From assembly GCA_964563165.1 (NCBI GenBank), contig CAZLWA010000099.1:7539-71538 (forward strand): DNA of 64,000 nt. The letters run 5' to 3'. Source of the DNA: CAZLWA01 sp964563165. Its GTDB lineage: Bacteria > CLD3 > SB21. Both the position numbers and the translations under genes were made by a program. Numbering within the stretch: the stretch's first letter is position 1; each line of letters starts with the position of its first letter. Shown piece after piece: positions 45,868 to 55,892 of this stretch. The notes under the pieces were generated by a model. That model saw nothing but the letters and a program-made list of their open reading frames with translations, had not been told where the DNA came from and did no database searches.

Positions 45868-45955
45868 AAAAGAGAACCTTGAAGGTTCTTTTGAAGAATA
45901 AACAAGGTTCAAATTTCCGATCTGAGTTTCTCATTTCAGTAAACCTTCAAGGTTC
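45868..45955. repeat. AACCTTGAAGGTT palindromic repeats in the actB-actC gap
   Basis: GAACCTTGAAGGTTC near 45879-45893 is a near-perfect palindrome; CAAGGTTC follows near 45903 and AACCTTCAAGGTTC near 45943. Three related half-sites in 90 bp look like a small mobile intergenic repeat, possibly limiting transcription into actC. Confidence 0.6.
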
Positions 45956-45974
45956 ACCTTCCCGTACGAAGTCA

Positions 45975-48900
45975 CTAACCCACCTTGACCGTTTCCAATT
46001 CCGGGTTCGGATTGCGCAATTTCGCCAGGTAGGACGTGCGCGGTCGGACATTGATCTCCTCAAGCAGTTGGTATTGGCGATTCATTTTTTTCAATTGCGT
46101 TACCCGGCTGTTCGGATCGTTGATATTTCCGAATACGATCGCCTGCGTCGGGCAGCTCTGCTGACACGCCGAAATCACTTCCCCGTCACGGATCTGGCGA
46201 TTTTCTTTCTTTGCCGCGATCCTTCCCGCGCTGATACGCTGTACGCAGTACGTGCATTTTTCCATTACGCCGCGCATACGCACCGTCACGTCCGGATTTT
46301 TTCCCATTTTTTCAATTTCATTTGCCGGGGTTCCGCCCAATCCGCTCGTGCCGGGATTGAATTCAAGAAAATTAAACCGGCGCACTTTGTAAGGACAGTT
46401 GTTGAGGCAATAACGCGTTCCGACGCAGCGGTTGTACACCATCACGTTCAAGCCCTCTTTATCGTGAACCGTAGCGGCGACCGGGCAGACCTGCTCGCAC
46501 GGCGCATTCTCGCAATGCTGGCATGCGACCGGCTGGTATGCCATCTCGGGCTCGTCCACGCTGCCGGAATAATACCGGTCAATGCGGATCCAATGCATCT
46601 CGCGCCCTTTGGAAACCTGTTCTTTGCCGACGACGGGAATATTATTTTCACTTTGGCAGGCGACCGTACAGGCATTACAGCCTATGCACGCATTCAGATC
46701 GATAGACATCCCCCATTGATAACCTTCATCGTAAGAGATCGGATAATCAACAATCGAATACGGCTTACCGTCTTTATCCAGAAGGTTTTTCATGCCTGCA
46801 GCGTCCTGCGCAAATTCAGGTTCTTTTTGATATTGCGACAGCGTCGCTTCGCGCAATATCGTCGGCACACGCTTCTTAATCTCGTTTGCAACCAGAGTAT
46901 CCGAGTCAAGACCGCTGTGGTCCTGCACGTTGGCAATTAAATAAGACTTGTCTGATTTTGTGACTTTGAGTCCGAGATCGAAATACGGCGCCTTTGACGT
47001 ACGGATTTTATAAACGTCAAATCCTGCTTTGGTACCGACGCGGCCGCTCGATTCGCGCCCGTGACCCAGCGCCACCGCAATAGAGTAATCCGCGTGACCC
47101 GGCTGGACCCACACGGGCATTTCGATTTCACGCCCCTCGTAGTTCAGTTGGATCATCGGCTGTTGATTCTTTCCGTTGATGAGAACATTTTGCAGACCCA
47201 GCGCCTGTGCGGTCTTTGAACTCATGATCGCGGCGTTGTCCCACGTGATCTTTGTAATGGGATCCGGCAATTCCTGCAGCCAGCCGTTGTTGGCAAAACG
47301 CCCGTCGTAGGTGGACGCAGACGCTTTAAACACAATTTCCAGATTATCGAGCTCGGCAGTATCCTGCAAGAACGGATGCGACTGAATAAATTCTGCAATG
47401 GCTGCAGAATTTATCTTGACGGAGACGGCGGCACCGGCGCTGTTTTCCAAGACTCCGTCATGCAGCACGCGGCGCCACATTCTTTCAAAGTCTTTGCCTT
47501 TTAGAATAGGGGCCCACGTATCGCGGACAATGCTGTACCCCCGGTCGTCCGACGCTTTTGTCAGGAGGTTCAGACATTCCACGGAAGAGTGTCCGCCGAA
47601 AAGCGGCTCGATCAGCGGTTGGATCACGCTCACCGATCCGTCCGCAGAACGCGCATCGCCCCATCCTTCAAGAAAATGTGCTTGCGGAACATGCCAGGAA
47701 GATGCCTTCGAAGTTTCATCAACATAGAGCGAAAAATGAATCGTGTTCTTAACTTTGCCCATGGCAGCTTTGAAATCCAAATCCGCCGGTGCATCGTATA
47801 CCGGGTTCCCCCCGATGATGGCCAACGTTTGAACCTGGCCTTCGTTCATCGCGGCCGCCAGTTCACTCAGGCCTTTTCGGTTCGGCAGCGATGCGTCCTT
47901 CAGTTCACGGTAGCTCACGGTGCTGCCGATATTGTCCAAAGCTGAATTGATTGCCACGACGAGTGCGTGGACCTCCGCGGGTTGACGCGAACCCGCAACG
48001 ACCAAGCTCCTGCCGCGCGACCGGATCAAATCTTTCGCAACGGCGCCGATCCATGTTTTATCAAAATTATTTTCCGAACGGGCTGCACGAACCGCTTCCA
48101 CGGCTGCGCCCTGCGCCGACAATTCTTTGGCTAACGCGGCGGTAAAGGCTCCGACCTGACGGTTCTGCAAGCGCATCCGGTGATCCGCCATGCCGCCCGT
48201 CACCGTTAATGCGCTTTCGACCACGTAGAGACGGTTCATCGAATCTTTTTCAGTTTGTATGCGGCGGCCGTCGGCAAATCCTCTCGCGCTCGCAATGTTT
48301 TCCGATTCCGAATAAAGAAAATCCGAATCCAATGAGAGAATGACGTCGGCTTTGCCGAATTGATAAACGGGCTGATACCCTTTGCCTGCCGCTATCTTGA
48401 TACCTTCGTAAATATTTTCGTCGCCCAGCGGTTCGTACGTCACCCACCTGGCCTGCGGAAAATTTTTCCTGAATTCATTCTGAAGACGGGCCAGCGTAGG
48501 TGAAACAAACGATTCGCCCAGTACCGCCAAACCGGCGCCCTTGTTGGCTGAATGCTGAGCATACAGTTCTCGCCACGCGTTTATAAAATCGCCCCATTCT
48601 TTCTGTTCTCCGTCTTGAAGCACGGCGCGTGAACGGTCGGGATCGTACAATCCTAATATCGCCGCCTGCATGAACGCATGGGCGGCGCCGAGCGAAGAAG
48701 GATGCTTCTCATTGCCTTCAATTTTCGTCGGACGTCCTTCGTTGCTTTTGACCACGACGCCATAGGCGCTCGTGCCGAAAGGCATGGTCGTGGCATAGCG
48801 CTGAAATACGCCGGGAGTGATTTCCTCCGGCTTGATCACATACGGCATGATTTTTTCAACGGGCCGGCGGCACCCGGCAAGTCCTGCCAGAGCAATGGAT

Positions 48901-49067
48901 GCGCCCATAAGCGTGAGAAAATTACGGCGCGTGACCGGGTTTGTCATTTCGGACGCCTGTTCAGGAAATTCTCTATGAACCAATTCCCGGAATTCCGCCG
49001 TATCGGCGAGTTGGTCTAAACTGCGCCAGTATTCTTTGCCGTTTTGGGTTAAAGTATTTTTTTTCAT
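45975..49067 (-). CDS. actB: ACIII subunit ActB, iron-sulfur and molybdopterin-like protein
   Basis: 1,030 aa from ATG 49067. This start overlaps the ActA stop by ATGA and has AGGA eight bases before it; ATG 49076 is less likely. A Tat-type motif RRNFLTLMGAS lies at about 47. The N-terminal two-thirds resembles molybdopterin oxidoreductases, but known ActB has no molybdopterin. The C-terminal third binds four iron-sulfur clusters: CIGCNACTVAC, CQHCENAPCEQVCP, CVGTRYCLNNCP, and CTYC with CQQSCP. It passes electrons along the extracytoplasmic side of ACIII. Confidence 0.97.
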   Translation of the reverse strand: MKKNTLTQNGKEYWRSLDQLADTAEFRELVHREFPEQASEMTNPVTRRNFLTLMGASIALAGLAGCRRPVEKIMPYVIKPEEITPGVFQRYATTMPFGTSAYGVVVKSNEGRPTKIEGNEKHPSSLGAAHAFMQAAILGLYDPDRSRAVLQDGEQKEWGDFINAWRELYAQHSANKGAGLAVLGESFVSPTLARLQNEFRKNFPQARWVTYEPLGDENIYEGIKIAAGKGYQPVYQFGKADVILSLDSDFLYSESENIASARGFADGRRIQTEKDSMNRLYVVESALTVTGGMADHRMRLQNRQVGAFTAALAKELSAQGAAVEAVRAARSENNFDKTWIGAVAKDLIRSRGRSLVVAGSRQPAEVHALVVAINSALDNIGSTVSYRELKDASLPNRKGLSELAAAMNEGQVQTLAIIGGNPVYDAPADLDFKAAMGKVKNTIHFSLYVDETSKASSWHVPQAHFLEGWGDARSADGSVSVIQPLIEPLFGGHSSVECLNLLTKASDDRGYSIVRDTWAPILKGKDFERMWRRVLHDGVLENSAGAAVSVKINSAAIAEFIQSHPFLQDTAELDNLEIVFKASASTYDGRFANNGWLQELPDPITKITWDNAAIMSSKTAQALGLQNVLINGKNQQPMIQLNYEGREIEMPVWVQPGHADYSIAVALGHGRESSGRVGTKAGFDVYKIRTSKAPYFDLGLKVTKSDKSYLIANVQDHSGLDSDTLVANEIKKRVPTILREATLSQYQKEPEFAQDAAGMKNLLDKDGKPYSIVDYPISYDEGYQWGMSIDLNACIGCNACTVACQSENNIPVVGKEQVSKGREMHWIRIDRYYSGSVDEPEMAYQPVACQHCENAPCEQVCPVAATVHDKEGLNVMVYNRCVGTRYCLNNCPYKVRRFNFLEFNPGTSGLGGTPANEIEKMGKNPDVTVRMRGVMEKCTYCVQRISAGRIAAKKENRQIRDGEVISACQQSCPTQAIVFGNINDPNSRVTQLKKMNRQYQLLEEINVRPRTSYLAKLRNPNPELETVKVG

Positions 49068-49723
49068 CGGTGACATCCTGAACAGTCTTCGGGTGGAGCT
49101 AAATGTTTTTCTTTCTTAATTCTTTGGGCAAAAGCGATCTGGTCTTTTTCCGGAAGCGGTGTCCAATTCATGTCTGTAACCTTGGTCTTCTCCAGATCGC
49201 GCAAATGCATATCGGGATTTCGGTGACAGTCTACGCACCACGACATACTGAGCGGCTGATCCTGCTGTACAATTTCCATTTCGTCGATTCGGCCATGGCA
49301 GGATTTGCAGCCGACGCCGGCGCTGATATGAATACTATGATTGAAATAAGCGAAATCGGGGACTTTGTTCACCTTGATCCATTGCATGGAGTTTCCGGTG
49401 GCAAAACTCTCGCGGATAGGAAGCAACTTTTCACTTTGCGGCAATACCAATTTGTGACAATTCATGCACGTCGTGGTCGGCGGAACCATCGCCGTCGCGG
49501 AGACTTCAACGCCCGTATGACAGTAGCGGCAGTCGATGCCTAAATCGCCCGCATGCAATTTATGGCTGTACGGCACGGGCTGTTTAGGGCGGTATCCAAC
49601 GTCGGTAAATTTCGGAGAACCGTAATACCAGAAGAACCCTGTCACGGCAGCTCCCAAAAACCCCAGGCCGGCTACCAGCAAAAGCGGAACCTTATTCGCC
49701 CGTTTCGTAAAAATTTGAGCCAC
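49064..49723 (-). CDS. actA: ACIII subunit ActA, penta-haem cytochrome c
   Basis: 219 aa beginning at GTG 49723 with AAGGAG about nine bases upstream. One N-terminal membrane helix, then five CxxCH motifs: CRYCH, CMNCH, CKSCH, CVDCH and CSGCH. The last is three residues from the C-terminus. It is the first gene of the operon, with a promoter-like site 165-193 bp upstream. Confidence 0.97.
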   Translation of the reverse strand: MAQIFTKRANKVPLLLVAGLGFLGAAVTGFFWYYGSPKFTDVGYRPKQPVPYSHKLHAGDLGIDCRYCHTGVEVSATAMVPPTTTCMNCHKLVLPQSEKLLPIRESFATGNSMQWIKVNKVPDFAYFNHSIHISAGVGCKSCHGRIDEMEIVQQDQPLSMSWCVDCHRNPDMHLRDLEKTKVTDMNWTPLPEKDQIAFAQRIKKEKHLAPPEDCSGCHR

Positions 49724-49887
49724 GAAAATACTCCTTCGTTATGACTCTCACGAACTTTTATCCAAAATATTTATGTCGTCCACTGAAAAGACCTAATAAC
49801 AGGAAGGCCGCTCATATTTGTTCTGTTTAAATCGACGGAATACAAAAATATGCAAGAACAGCTGAGGACAAATATCAAACGGACAAA

Positions 49888-49916
49888 AATATAATGCGTG
49901 GTTTTAAAATATGCAA
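49888..49916 (-). promoter_or_regulatory. Sigma-70-like promoter of the act-cta operon
   Basis: Read on the minus strand: TTGCAT (49916-49911), 17-bp spacer, TATATT (49893-49888). It ends 164 bp before the actA start, giving a long leader. Nothing else is evident in the 231-bp gap. Confidence 0.55.
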
Positions 49917-49954
49917 GAAATTTCTTACAATTTTGTTGCGATTACTCGAACGAG

Positions 49955-50833
49955 TTACCATCCCGCCTTTGTTTGGACCCAACGGTCGATGATCATCGCA
50001 AAAAATAACGTGAAAAGATATATAATAGAGTACCCGAACAATCCGCGGATCAGCTTTTCCGTTTTATATTTTTTTGCCAGGTACGCTTTCTTTAAAAAGA
50101 ACCCGCCGAGCAGAGCCGCCGAGGCGCCGTAAAAAATTCCCGCATTAATAAAAAGCAGGGACAGGCTGATCGCGACCAACACCAGCGAATAATAGAACAT
50201 CTGTTTCAGCGTAGCCTCATCGCCTTGCACGACCGGCATCATGGGCAGCCCGGTTTTGATATAATCATCCTTGCAGAAAAGCGCCAGCGCCCAAAAATGC
50301 GGCGGCGTCCAAAAAAACACGATCAAAAACATGATCCACGGTGCGGCCGCCATGGAGCCGGTTGCCGCGGCCCAGGCCCCTACCGGCGCCATCGCACCCG
50401 CTGCGCCGCCGATCACGATATTCTGAGGCGTATTGGGTTTCAGATAGAGCGTATAAAAAAGACTGTAGAATAAGATCGTTGCGAGGGAAAGAATGGCCGT
50501 GAGAAAATTAAAAACCAGCGCAAAGAGGATCACGCCGGTCAGGCCGATCGTAACAGAGAAGATCAGGGCATGAAGCGGGCTGAGCGTATGCATCGGCAGC
50601 GGACGGCGTTCGCGCGTACGAACCATCTGCGCGTCAAGATCGCGCTCAAAATATTGGTTCAGCGCATTCGCGCACCCGCCCGTCAAATAGAGCCCGGCCA
50701 TCACCAGCAAAAACTTTACCGGCTGATGGACAAGACTGCCTTCGATGCACAGGGCGGTCGCCCCGGTGAAAAGCACCAGCAGCATAATCGTCGGCTTCGT
50801 GAGCGCGATGTAGGAGGAAATGAGGGACTTCAT
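49955..50833 (-). CDS. ctaB: Protohaem IX farnesyltransferase (haem O synthase)
   Basis: 292 aa UbiA-family prenyltransferase with nine predicted membrane helices. The diphosphate/Mg site NQYFERDLDAQMVRTRERR (first Asp-rich motif) is at about 66-84, and HFWALALFCKDDYIKTG marks the second loop. It makes haem O from haem B. Placed just upstream of the act-cta operon on the same strand, it supplies the haem for the oxidase. The next enzyme, CtaA, is broken in this window. Confidence 0.95.
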   Translation of the reverse strand: MKSLISSYIALTKPTIMLLVLFTGATALCIEGSLVHQPVKFLLVMAGLYLTGGCANALNQYFERDLDAQMVRTRERRPLPMHTLSPLHALIFSVTIGLTGVILFALVFNFLTAILSLATILFYSLFYTLYLKPNTPQNIVIGGAAGAMAPVGAWAAATGSMAAAPWIMFLIVFFWTPPHFWALALFCKDDYIKTGLPMMPVVQGDEATLKQMFYYSLVLVAISLSLLFINAGIFYGASAALLGGFFLKKAYLAKKYKTEKLIRGLFGYSIIYLFTLFFAMIIDRWVQTKAGW

Positions 50834-50999
50834 TCGTCACTTTCTTTTTATCGGACAGTATTTTGAAACGCGGTAATCTATATAAGTGTCTTAATAGATG
50901 CAAATTTATTTTCAAAGAAATCCGATGGCACCCTTGGCCTGCAAACACTTTTGATTCAGCCGTCCTTATTTTTATCCGTATTTAACCAATGGTTCCTCG

Positions 51000-51935
51000 T
51001 TACTTACCCATACCTGCTTTATGGATTTCCTTCCACCAGTCAAGATGGGTTCTTAATGCATCCTTGATCGGGATCTCGGGCTTCCAACCCAAAGTGGATT
51101 TAATTTTTTCAATTTCTAATACGATCTCAGGCACATCGAATTTCCTTTGGTCCAAATACTTTTTGTTTATTTTTCGGCCTGCAATATCTTCAAACAGTTC
51201 GATCACTTCATTCAAAGATAACCCAAGACCGAAACCTACATTATATATTCCGGTGTTGTCTGAAATCGCAGCCATATAGCAGGCCCTCGCAACATCCGTG
51301 ACGTATATATAATCTCTCACTATTTTACCGTCGCCAAAGATAGTCGTTACCTCGTTCTTTATGAAGTTGTTGATCATGGTTGCTATGAACCCCTGAGTGC
51401 CAAGATGGGACTGCCTTGGCCCGAACGGATTGGATATCCTCAGTACCATCGGCTTTAAATGATACAATTCGGAGTACATCAATAGATACTTTTCAATGGC
51501 CAGTTTAATAATTCCATGGGAACAAATGGGATTGGTCGGATGGTTTTCGGAAACCGGCAGATCTTTCGGAATCCCGTAAACGGTGCCGCCCGATGAGAGA
51601 AAGACTATCCTTTGTATTCCCTGTGATACCATCATGTCCAGCAGGTTTATGGAATTGATCAGATTTCCCTCGACGTCTCCGATGGGGAATTTATTGGAAG
51701 TACTGGGGACGGAAGTGCTGAGCGCATGGATAACGCAATCTACACCCGTGAGCGCTTCCGTTAATGCCATCGTATCGGAGAAAGAAGATTGGATATACTC
51801 CACTCTTTCAAATGGTTTTCTGTAAGCCTCAGGATTTTTATCGAAGATCTTAACCGATTTTTTCTCTCTCAATAGGATATCCAGAATATGAGAACCAATA
51901 AATCCGTTACCGCCCAATAAAAGAAATTTTTCCAT
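51000..51935 (-). CDS. NAD-dependent sugar-nucleotide epimerase/dehydratase
   Basis: 311-aa extended SDR. The NAD-binding motif GGNGFIGSHI is at residues 8-17; catalytic Ser-(Gly)-Tyr-type elements SSGGTVYG and the Lys of SHGIIKLAIEKYL follow. It resembles UDP-glucose 4-epimerases but the exact sugar is unknown. It is the last gene of a six-gene minus-strand surface operon. The 166-bp gap to ctaB (50834-50999) shows nothing. Confidence 0.93.
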   Translation of the reverse strand: MEKFLLLGGNGFIGSHILDILLREKKSVKIFDKNPEAYRKPFERVEYIQSSFSDTMALTEALTGVDCVIHALSTSVPSTSNKFPIGDVEGNLINSINLLDMMVSQGIQRIVFLSSGGTVYGIPKDLPVSENHPTNPICSHGIIKLAIEKYLLMYSELYHLKPMVLRISNPFGPRQSHLGTQGFIATMINNFIKNEVTTIFGDGKIVRDYIYVTDVARACYMAAISDNTGIYNVGFGLGLSLNEVIELFEDIAGRKINKKYLDQRKFDVPEIVLEIEKIKSTLGWKPEIPIKDALRTHLDWWKEIHKAGMGK

Positions 51936-51979
51936 ACGGCACCCTTAACCTTAAGATTAATCTATTGTGTTTGAAAATA

Positions 51980-53122
51980 TTATTTCGAAGCATGGATCAA
52001 CTCATCATATATCTTTTCTAATGTTTGATTGGTCAGTACAATATCATGCTCTCTTTCAGCCTTGCGGCGAGCGTTATCGGACATTTGATTGTGCAATTCC
52101 TCGTTGCCACACAGCTCTCTCAACCGGTTCGCCATCTCGGAAACGTCGTGCTCGTTCACGAGAAATCCGTTCAAGCCATCGTCAATGACTTCCGGAATGC
52201 CTCCGTGTCTCGTTCCTATGGCCGGAACTCCGCAAGCAAAGGCCGCTTTTAGAATAGTGGGCAGTCCTTCTTTGTCTCCGCTCTTGGCAGTGACACTCGG
52301 TACCATCATTACGTGTGAGGCCTGAATGATCGGAATCAATTCTTCAATGGTTTTAACACCGACCAGGGAAACTCTGCCCTGAATATTCATTTCTTTAATG
52401 ATTTTTTCATAGGGTCCCTGCAGCGGGCCTTCCCCAACCATGCACAAATTAGCGTCCGGCACGCTGTCACATGCCATCGCAAAAGCCCGTATTCCGTCTT
52501 CAAACCCTTTCTTCTCCACAAACCGGCCGATCATAGTGACTTGATGATTGTGCGACGGCGCCGGGAAAAAAAGTTTCAGGTCGGTGCCTTGCTGCAATAC
52601 CTTCAATTTTTCGGGCGGGCACCCGATCTCCAGCATCATCCTTCGTAAATCTTCAGAATTGCACATGAAAAGAGAGGCGGTTTCCATGAGTTCGGGAAAA
52701 TGCGCTCGATACCGGCGCCAACGTCTCAGGTTTTTTTCTTTCCCGGCTAAAATAGTAACGTCATGCCCCCACATGCACACGACCAAAGGGAGATCATATT
52801 TTTTGGCAAAAGGGAGTGCATAAATTCCGTCATATCCGAAATGGGCCTGCATAATATCAAACCGTTTCTTCGTAAAAACAGAATCAAAAGTCCAACTCTT
52901 CCCGAATTTATTGTAAATGAGTTTTTCAAACGGTTTCTTACGGCCGGGAATTCTTTCAAGATACACGACTTCATGCCCGGGAAATCGGTCTTCGTTGCGC
53001 CAGGTCCGCGCAAACACCGTCGGGTCATAACGAACGTGATGCCTCAGTGCATCATGAATGAACGTTTCCGAATACGGAAGAAAATTGTTCCGAAATACGG
53101 CAACTTTTCTTTTTTCAGGCAT
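51980..53122 (-). CDS. Glycosyltransferase family 4
   Basis: 380-aa GT-B fold enzyme retaining sugar configuration. The nucleotide-sugar site is seen in DKEGLPTILKAAFACGVPAIGT with GIPEVIDDGLNGFLV just after (typical E-x7-E layout). FVEKKGFEDGIRAFAMA starts the C-terminal domain. It probably adds a sugar to a lipid-linked intermediate. It lies 12 bp after the flippase stop codon. Confidence 0.92.
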   Translation of the reverse strand: MPEKRKVAVFRNNFLPYSETFIHDALRHHVRYDPTVFARTWRNEDRFPGHEVVYLERIPGRKKPFEKLIYNKFGKSWTFDSVFTKKRFDIMQAHFGYDGIYALPFAKKYDLPLVVCMWGHDVTILAGKEKNLRRWRRYRAHFPELMETASLFMCNSEDLRRMMLEIGCPPEKLKVLQQGTDLKLFFPAPSHNHQVTMIGRFVEKKGFEDGIRAFAMACDSVPDANLCMVGEGPLQGPYEKIIKEMNIQGRVSLVGVKTIEELIPIIQASHVMMVPSVTAKSGDKEGLPTILKAAFACGVPAIGTRHGGIPEVIDDGLNGFLVNEHDVSEMANRLRELCGNEELHNQMSDNARRKAEREHDIVLTNQTLEKIYDELIHASK

Positions 53123-53134
53123 GGGTCGGTTTCA

Positions 53135-54604
53135 TTATTGATCTTCAGGCTGTTTTGATTTCAAAAAGGAAAGAATGAACTTTTGATCTTCGGGTTTGAT
53201 AAGTTTTGTAATTTTTCCAACGGCAACAAATGCCGCAATAAATGCAATTGCAGAAATAATGATGACCATAGCATCATCATCGGTCAACGTGGCTATTCCC
53301 CATTTGACACCAACGGCGCACACGAGAGAAACGACCAGGGTCTGAAAGTGAAACGCATACGGCAAAAGTTGGCGCACGGGCACTTCTAAAACGCTTGATA
53401 TTTTTCGGAGCGCAAGGAACAACGCGATCATATTCGCCGTTAGCGTTCCGATGGGCGCTCCGTACAAACCGATCGTTGTAACGCCTATGATGTTAAAAAC
53501 AAAATTCATGGTGATCAGTAGAATACTTTGCCTGAGAATGAACCGCGACTCCCCGAACGATTTCAAAAGCCCGCTGTAAGAGCTCACCCGCGTATACAGC
53601 GTCAGCGTGTAAATTTGAAAAACGACCACCGCTTCATGGAATTGACGCCCAAATGCAAGATGAATGACTTCGTCGGCAAATATCAAAAAAAATGTCGTTA
53701 TCGGGACAATGAGTAAGATGATCTTTTCTCCGACTTGAAGCCATTTTTGATGCAGTTCCGCGATTTTCTTTTCGTCAAAAAGCCGTGTGTACTTCGCCAA
53801 ATAGACGGCGGTGATGCTGTAAGGAATTTTCAAAAGCATTGGGATTTCCCACGAACCGACGCTGTATTCGGCAAACACCTCATTCTTAAAGTAAAAAGCG
53901 ACTACATAATTATCAACCTGCTTGTTGATACGCATCGCGAGGCTTGAGAGCCCCAGAGGAATTCCGAAATCAAGCTGTTCCCGCAAAAGCCCTGAAGGCA
54001 GGGCGCCGCGGTCATGCCGAAAGATTTTCCAATTGAATACCAGTGTCAATGCGACACGGACCACATTATAGATCAGAAAACCGTATGTCAAATACAAAAC
54101 TTTGTCGTCAAAATACAAGCACACGACTACGATCGTAGCGACATTCAATACAGAAAGTGCCAGATTAAATATGGATGACGCTTTGACGCGGCCCGCCGCC
54201 ACCAGGAAATCCGGAATGAGCGAAGTGGTCAGTTCCATCGCAATAACAGCGATGAAAAGCAAGCCGATCAAGATATGGTGGAAAAAATACCAGAAGAAAA
54301 AAAATGAAATCCCGCCGGCGATCAAGCCGCTCACAAAAAGAATCCGCATACACTGATACAGGAAGCTTCCCCAAGCTGAGGGTTCTAATTTCGGAAGAAA
54401 ATAATACGGATTGTCGTTGAATCCCAGGTTACCCAACAACACCGCGGTTTTATAGACCATGATCAGCTTGAGAACCTCGCCGAGATATTCTTTTTCAAGA
54501 ATCCGCGCGAGGACGATCAGCGTCAGCGCCTGAGTTGTCGCCGTAATGACATTGCTGAAAAGAACGATGCCGGCTTTTTTGGATGTTTTTTGCTGGTCAG
54601 GCAT
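53135..54604 (-). CDS. Polysaccharide flippase (Wzx/MATE-like)
   Basis: 489 aa with about twelve to fourteen predicted membrane helices and the RfbX/Wzx signature style of small polar breaks (PSLxD not conserved). It presumably moves a lipid-linked glycan or lipid from the cytoplasmic to the periplasmic face. It sits between two glycosyltransferase genes. No polymerase (Wzy) was recognised, so the product may be a short, not polymerised, unit. Confidence 0.9.
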   Translation of the reverse strand: MPDQQKTSKKAGIVLFSNVITATTQALTLIVLARILEKEYLGEVLKLIMVYKTAVLLGNLGFNDNPYYFLPKLEPSAWGSFLYQCMRILFVSGLIAGGISFFFFWYFFHHILIGLLFIAVIAMELTTSLIPDFLVAAGRVKASSIFNLALSVLNVATIVVVCLYFDDKVLYLTYGFLIYNVVRVALTLVFNWKIFRHDRGALPSGLLREQLDFGIPLGLSSLAMRINKQVDNYVVAFYFKNEVFAEYSVGSWEIPMLLKIPYSITAVYLAKYTRLFDEKKIAELHQKWLQVGEKIILLIVPITTFFLIFADEVIHLAFGRQFHEAVVVFQIYTLTLYTRVSSYSGLLKSFGESRFILRQSILLITMNFVFNIIGVTTIGLYGAPIGTLTANMIALFLALRKISSVLEVPVRQLLPYAFHFQTLVVSLVCAVGVKWGIATLTDDDAMVIIISAIAFIAAFVAVGKITKLIKPEDQKFILSFLKSKQPEDQ

Positions 54605-54628
54605 TTTTAATCCGTTTAGAAAACATGA

Positions 54629-55804
54629 TCAGATCCATCGCGTTTCAATAAAATCAATGATTTTTGTTGCGCGGTTTTCCCATGTAAATATTTTCGACGT
54701 TTCCAATGCGCGCGCGCTCAGTTGACGCATCAAACCCGGATCGGCAAATAATTTCCTTATTTCATCTGCATTTTCTTCCGGGGCATCGGGCTTCAAAAGA
54801 AAGGCGTTTTCCTTATGCTTCAAAATTTCCGCCGTATCTTCCAAAGCCGGCGCCAGAATAGGCACGCCCGAAGCCAAATACATGAACGTCTTGATCGGCA
54901 GAACCGTGTTACCCCCTTCCATCAAAGGCTTCGTTGTCGGAGGAATAATCAGCGCGTCCGCAGAAAAAAGATAGGGAAAGACTTTGGTCGGCGGCAGCCA
55001 TTCGATCAGCGTGAAATTATGAATGTTTGCTTTTTCAGCCAATTGCGTGAGACGCTGAATGTCTTTCTTGGTTTTTGCGCCGACAATGTTAAAATGAAAT
55101 TCCGGAAGATGCCCGGCGATCTTCAAGACCGTTTCCACGCCCTTTGCCGGGCCGATGTTACCGATGTAACATATGATCTTCCATTCGGGCGACATATGTA
55201 ACGCGCGGCGCGCCTCCTGTTTGTCCATGGCCGCAGGAACTTCAGACGCATCAATGCCGTTGTGAATCGTCGTGATCTTGTCCGGATTCGCCCCCAGTGA
55301 GATCCAATGCTTCCGCGTCAGTTCCGAGTGAACGATGATACCGACAAAATTGTTGTGCGCATTCAGCAGCTTCGCGATCGCCTGGCTCGATTTCGGCGCC
55401 GCTAAATATTTGTACGTTTCATACAGAACGTTGTGTCCGTTAGACAAAGCTAATTTTAAATGAAGAAAATTCCGGACGTAGATCAGATCGTATTTTTGGT
55501 TTTTTAATTTCCGGATCATCAGATAACTTGAGGCGGGACGATGCAGGCGCTTCGTCATCGGCAGCAAAGGAAAATATTCCAGGATCTTTAGATGATCAGA
55601 AATGCCGTAATACTTCCGGATCGCCTTAATGCGCCCAGCGCTGCGGCGGGGCAGGTTTTTCCATGGAATCGGGATGAATAATTCGATAGATACGTGCCGG
55701 CTGTGGAGCGTATCCGCCGTTTTGGCAATTTGTTTGGTAGCAACGGTGTTGGAAGGAAACTCCAGATCGGAGAAATAAGCGATGCGAAGGTTCTTGATGT
55801 TCAT
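54629..55804 (-). CDS. Glycosyltransferase family 4, second copy
   Basis: 391 aa from ATG 55804 (GTG 55813 is alternative). GT-B layout with GPAKGVETVLKIAGHLPEFHFNIVG opening the C-terminal Rossmann domain and MEGGNTVLPIKTFMYLASGVPILAP as the donor site. The acidic pair at the site is partly altered (GGNT rather than EGFG), seen also in distant GT4 members. The donor is unknown. It lies 24 bp upstream of the flippase. Confidence 0.9.
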   Translation of the reverse strand: MNIKNLRIAYFSDLEFPSNTVATKQIAKTADTLHSRHVSIELFIPIPWKNLPRRSAGRIKAIRKYYGISDHLKILEYFPLLPMTKRLHRPASSYLMIRKLKNQKYDLIYVRNFLHLKLALSNGHNVLYETYKYLAAPKSSQAIAKLLNAHNNFVGIIVHSELTRKHWISLGANPDKITTIHNGIDASEVPAAMDKQEARRALHMSPEWKIICYIGNIGPAKGVETVLKIAGHLPEFHFNIVGAKTKKDIQRLTQLAEKANIHNFTLIEWLPPTKVFPYLFSADALIIPPTTKPLMEGGNTVLPIKTFMYLASGVPILAPALEDTAEILKHKENAFLLKPDAPEENADEIRKLFADPGLMRQLSARALETSKIFTWENRATKIIDFIETRWI

Positions 55805-55892
55805 GATGCCCACGTCAGGTTCAACGCAAATTCATTTTCCAAATTTCAATATGAAAAGATCATTAACATTTTTCGCCTATCGCTAGAACAGA

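Noticed and set aside
45855..46940. 361-residue plus-strand open frame
   Set aside because: It lies antisense to actB, which has complete cluster motifs, and shows no family features.
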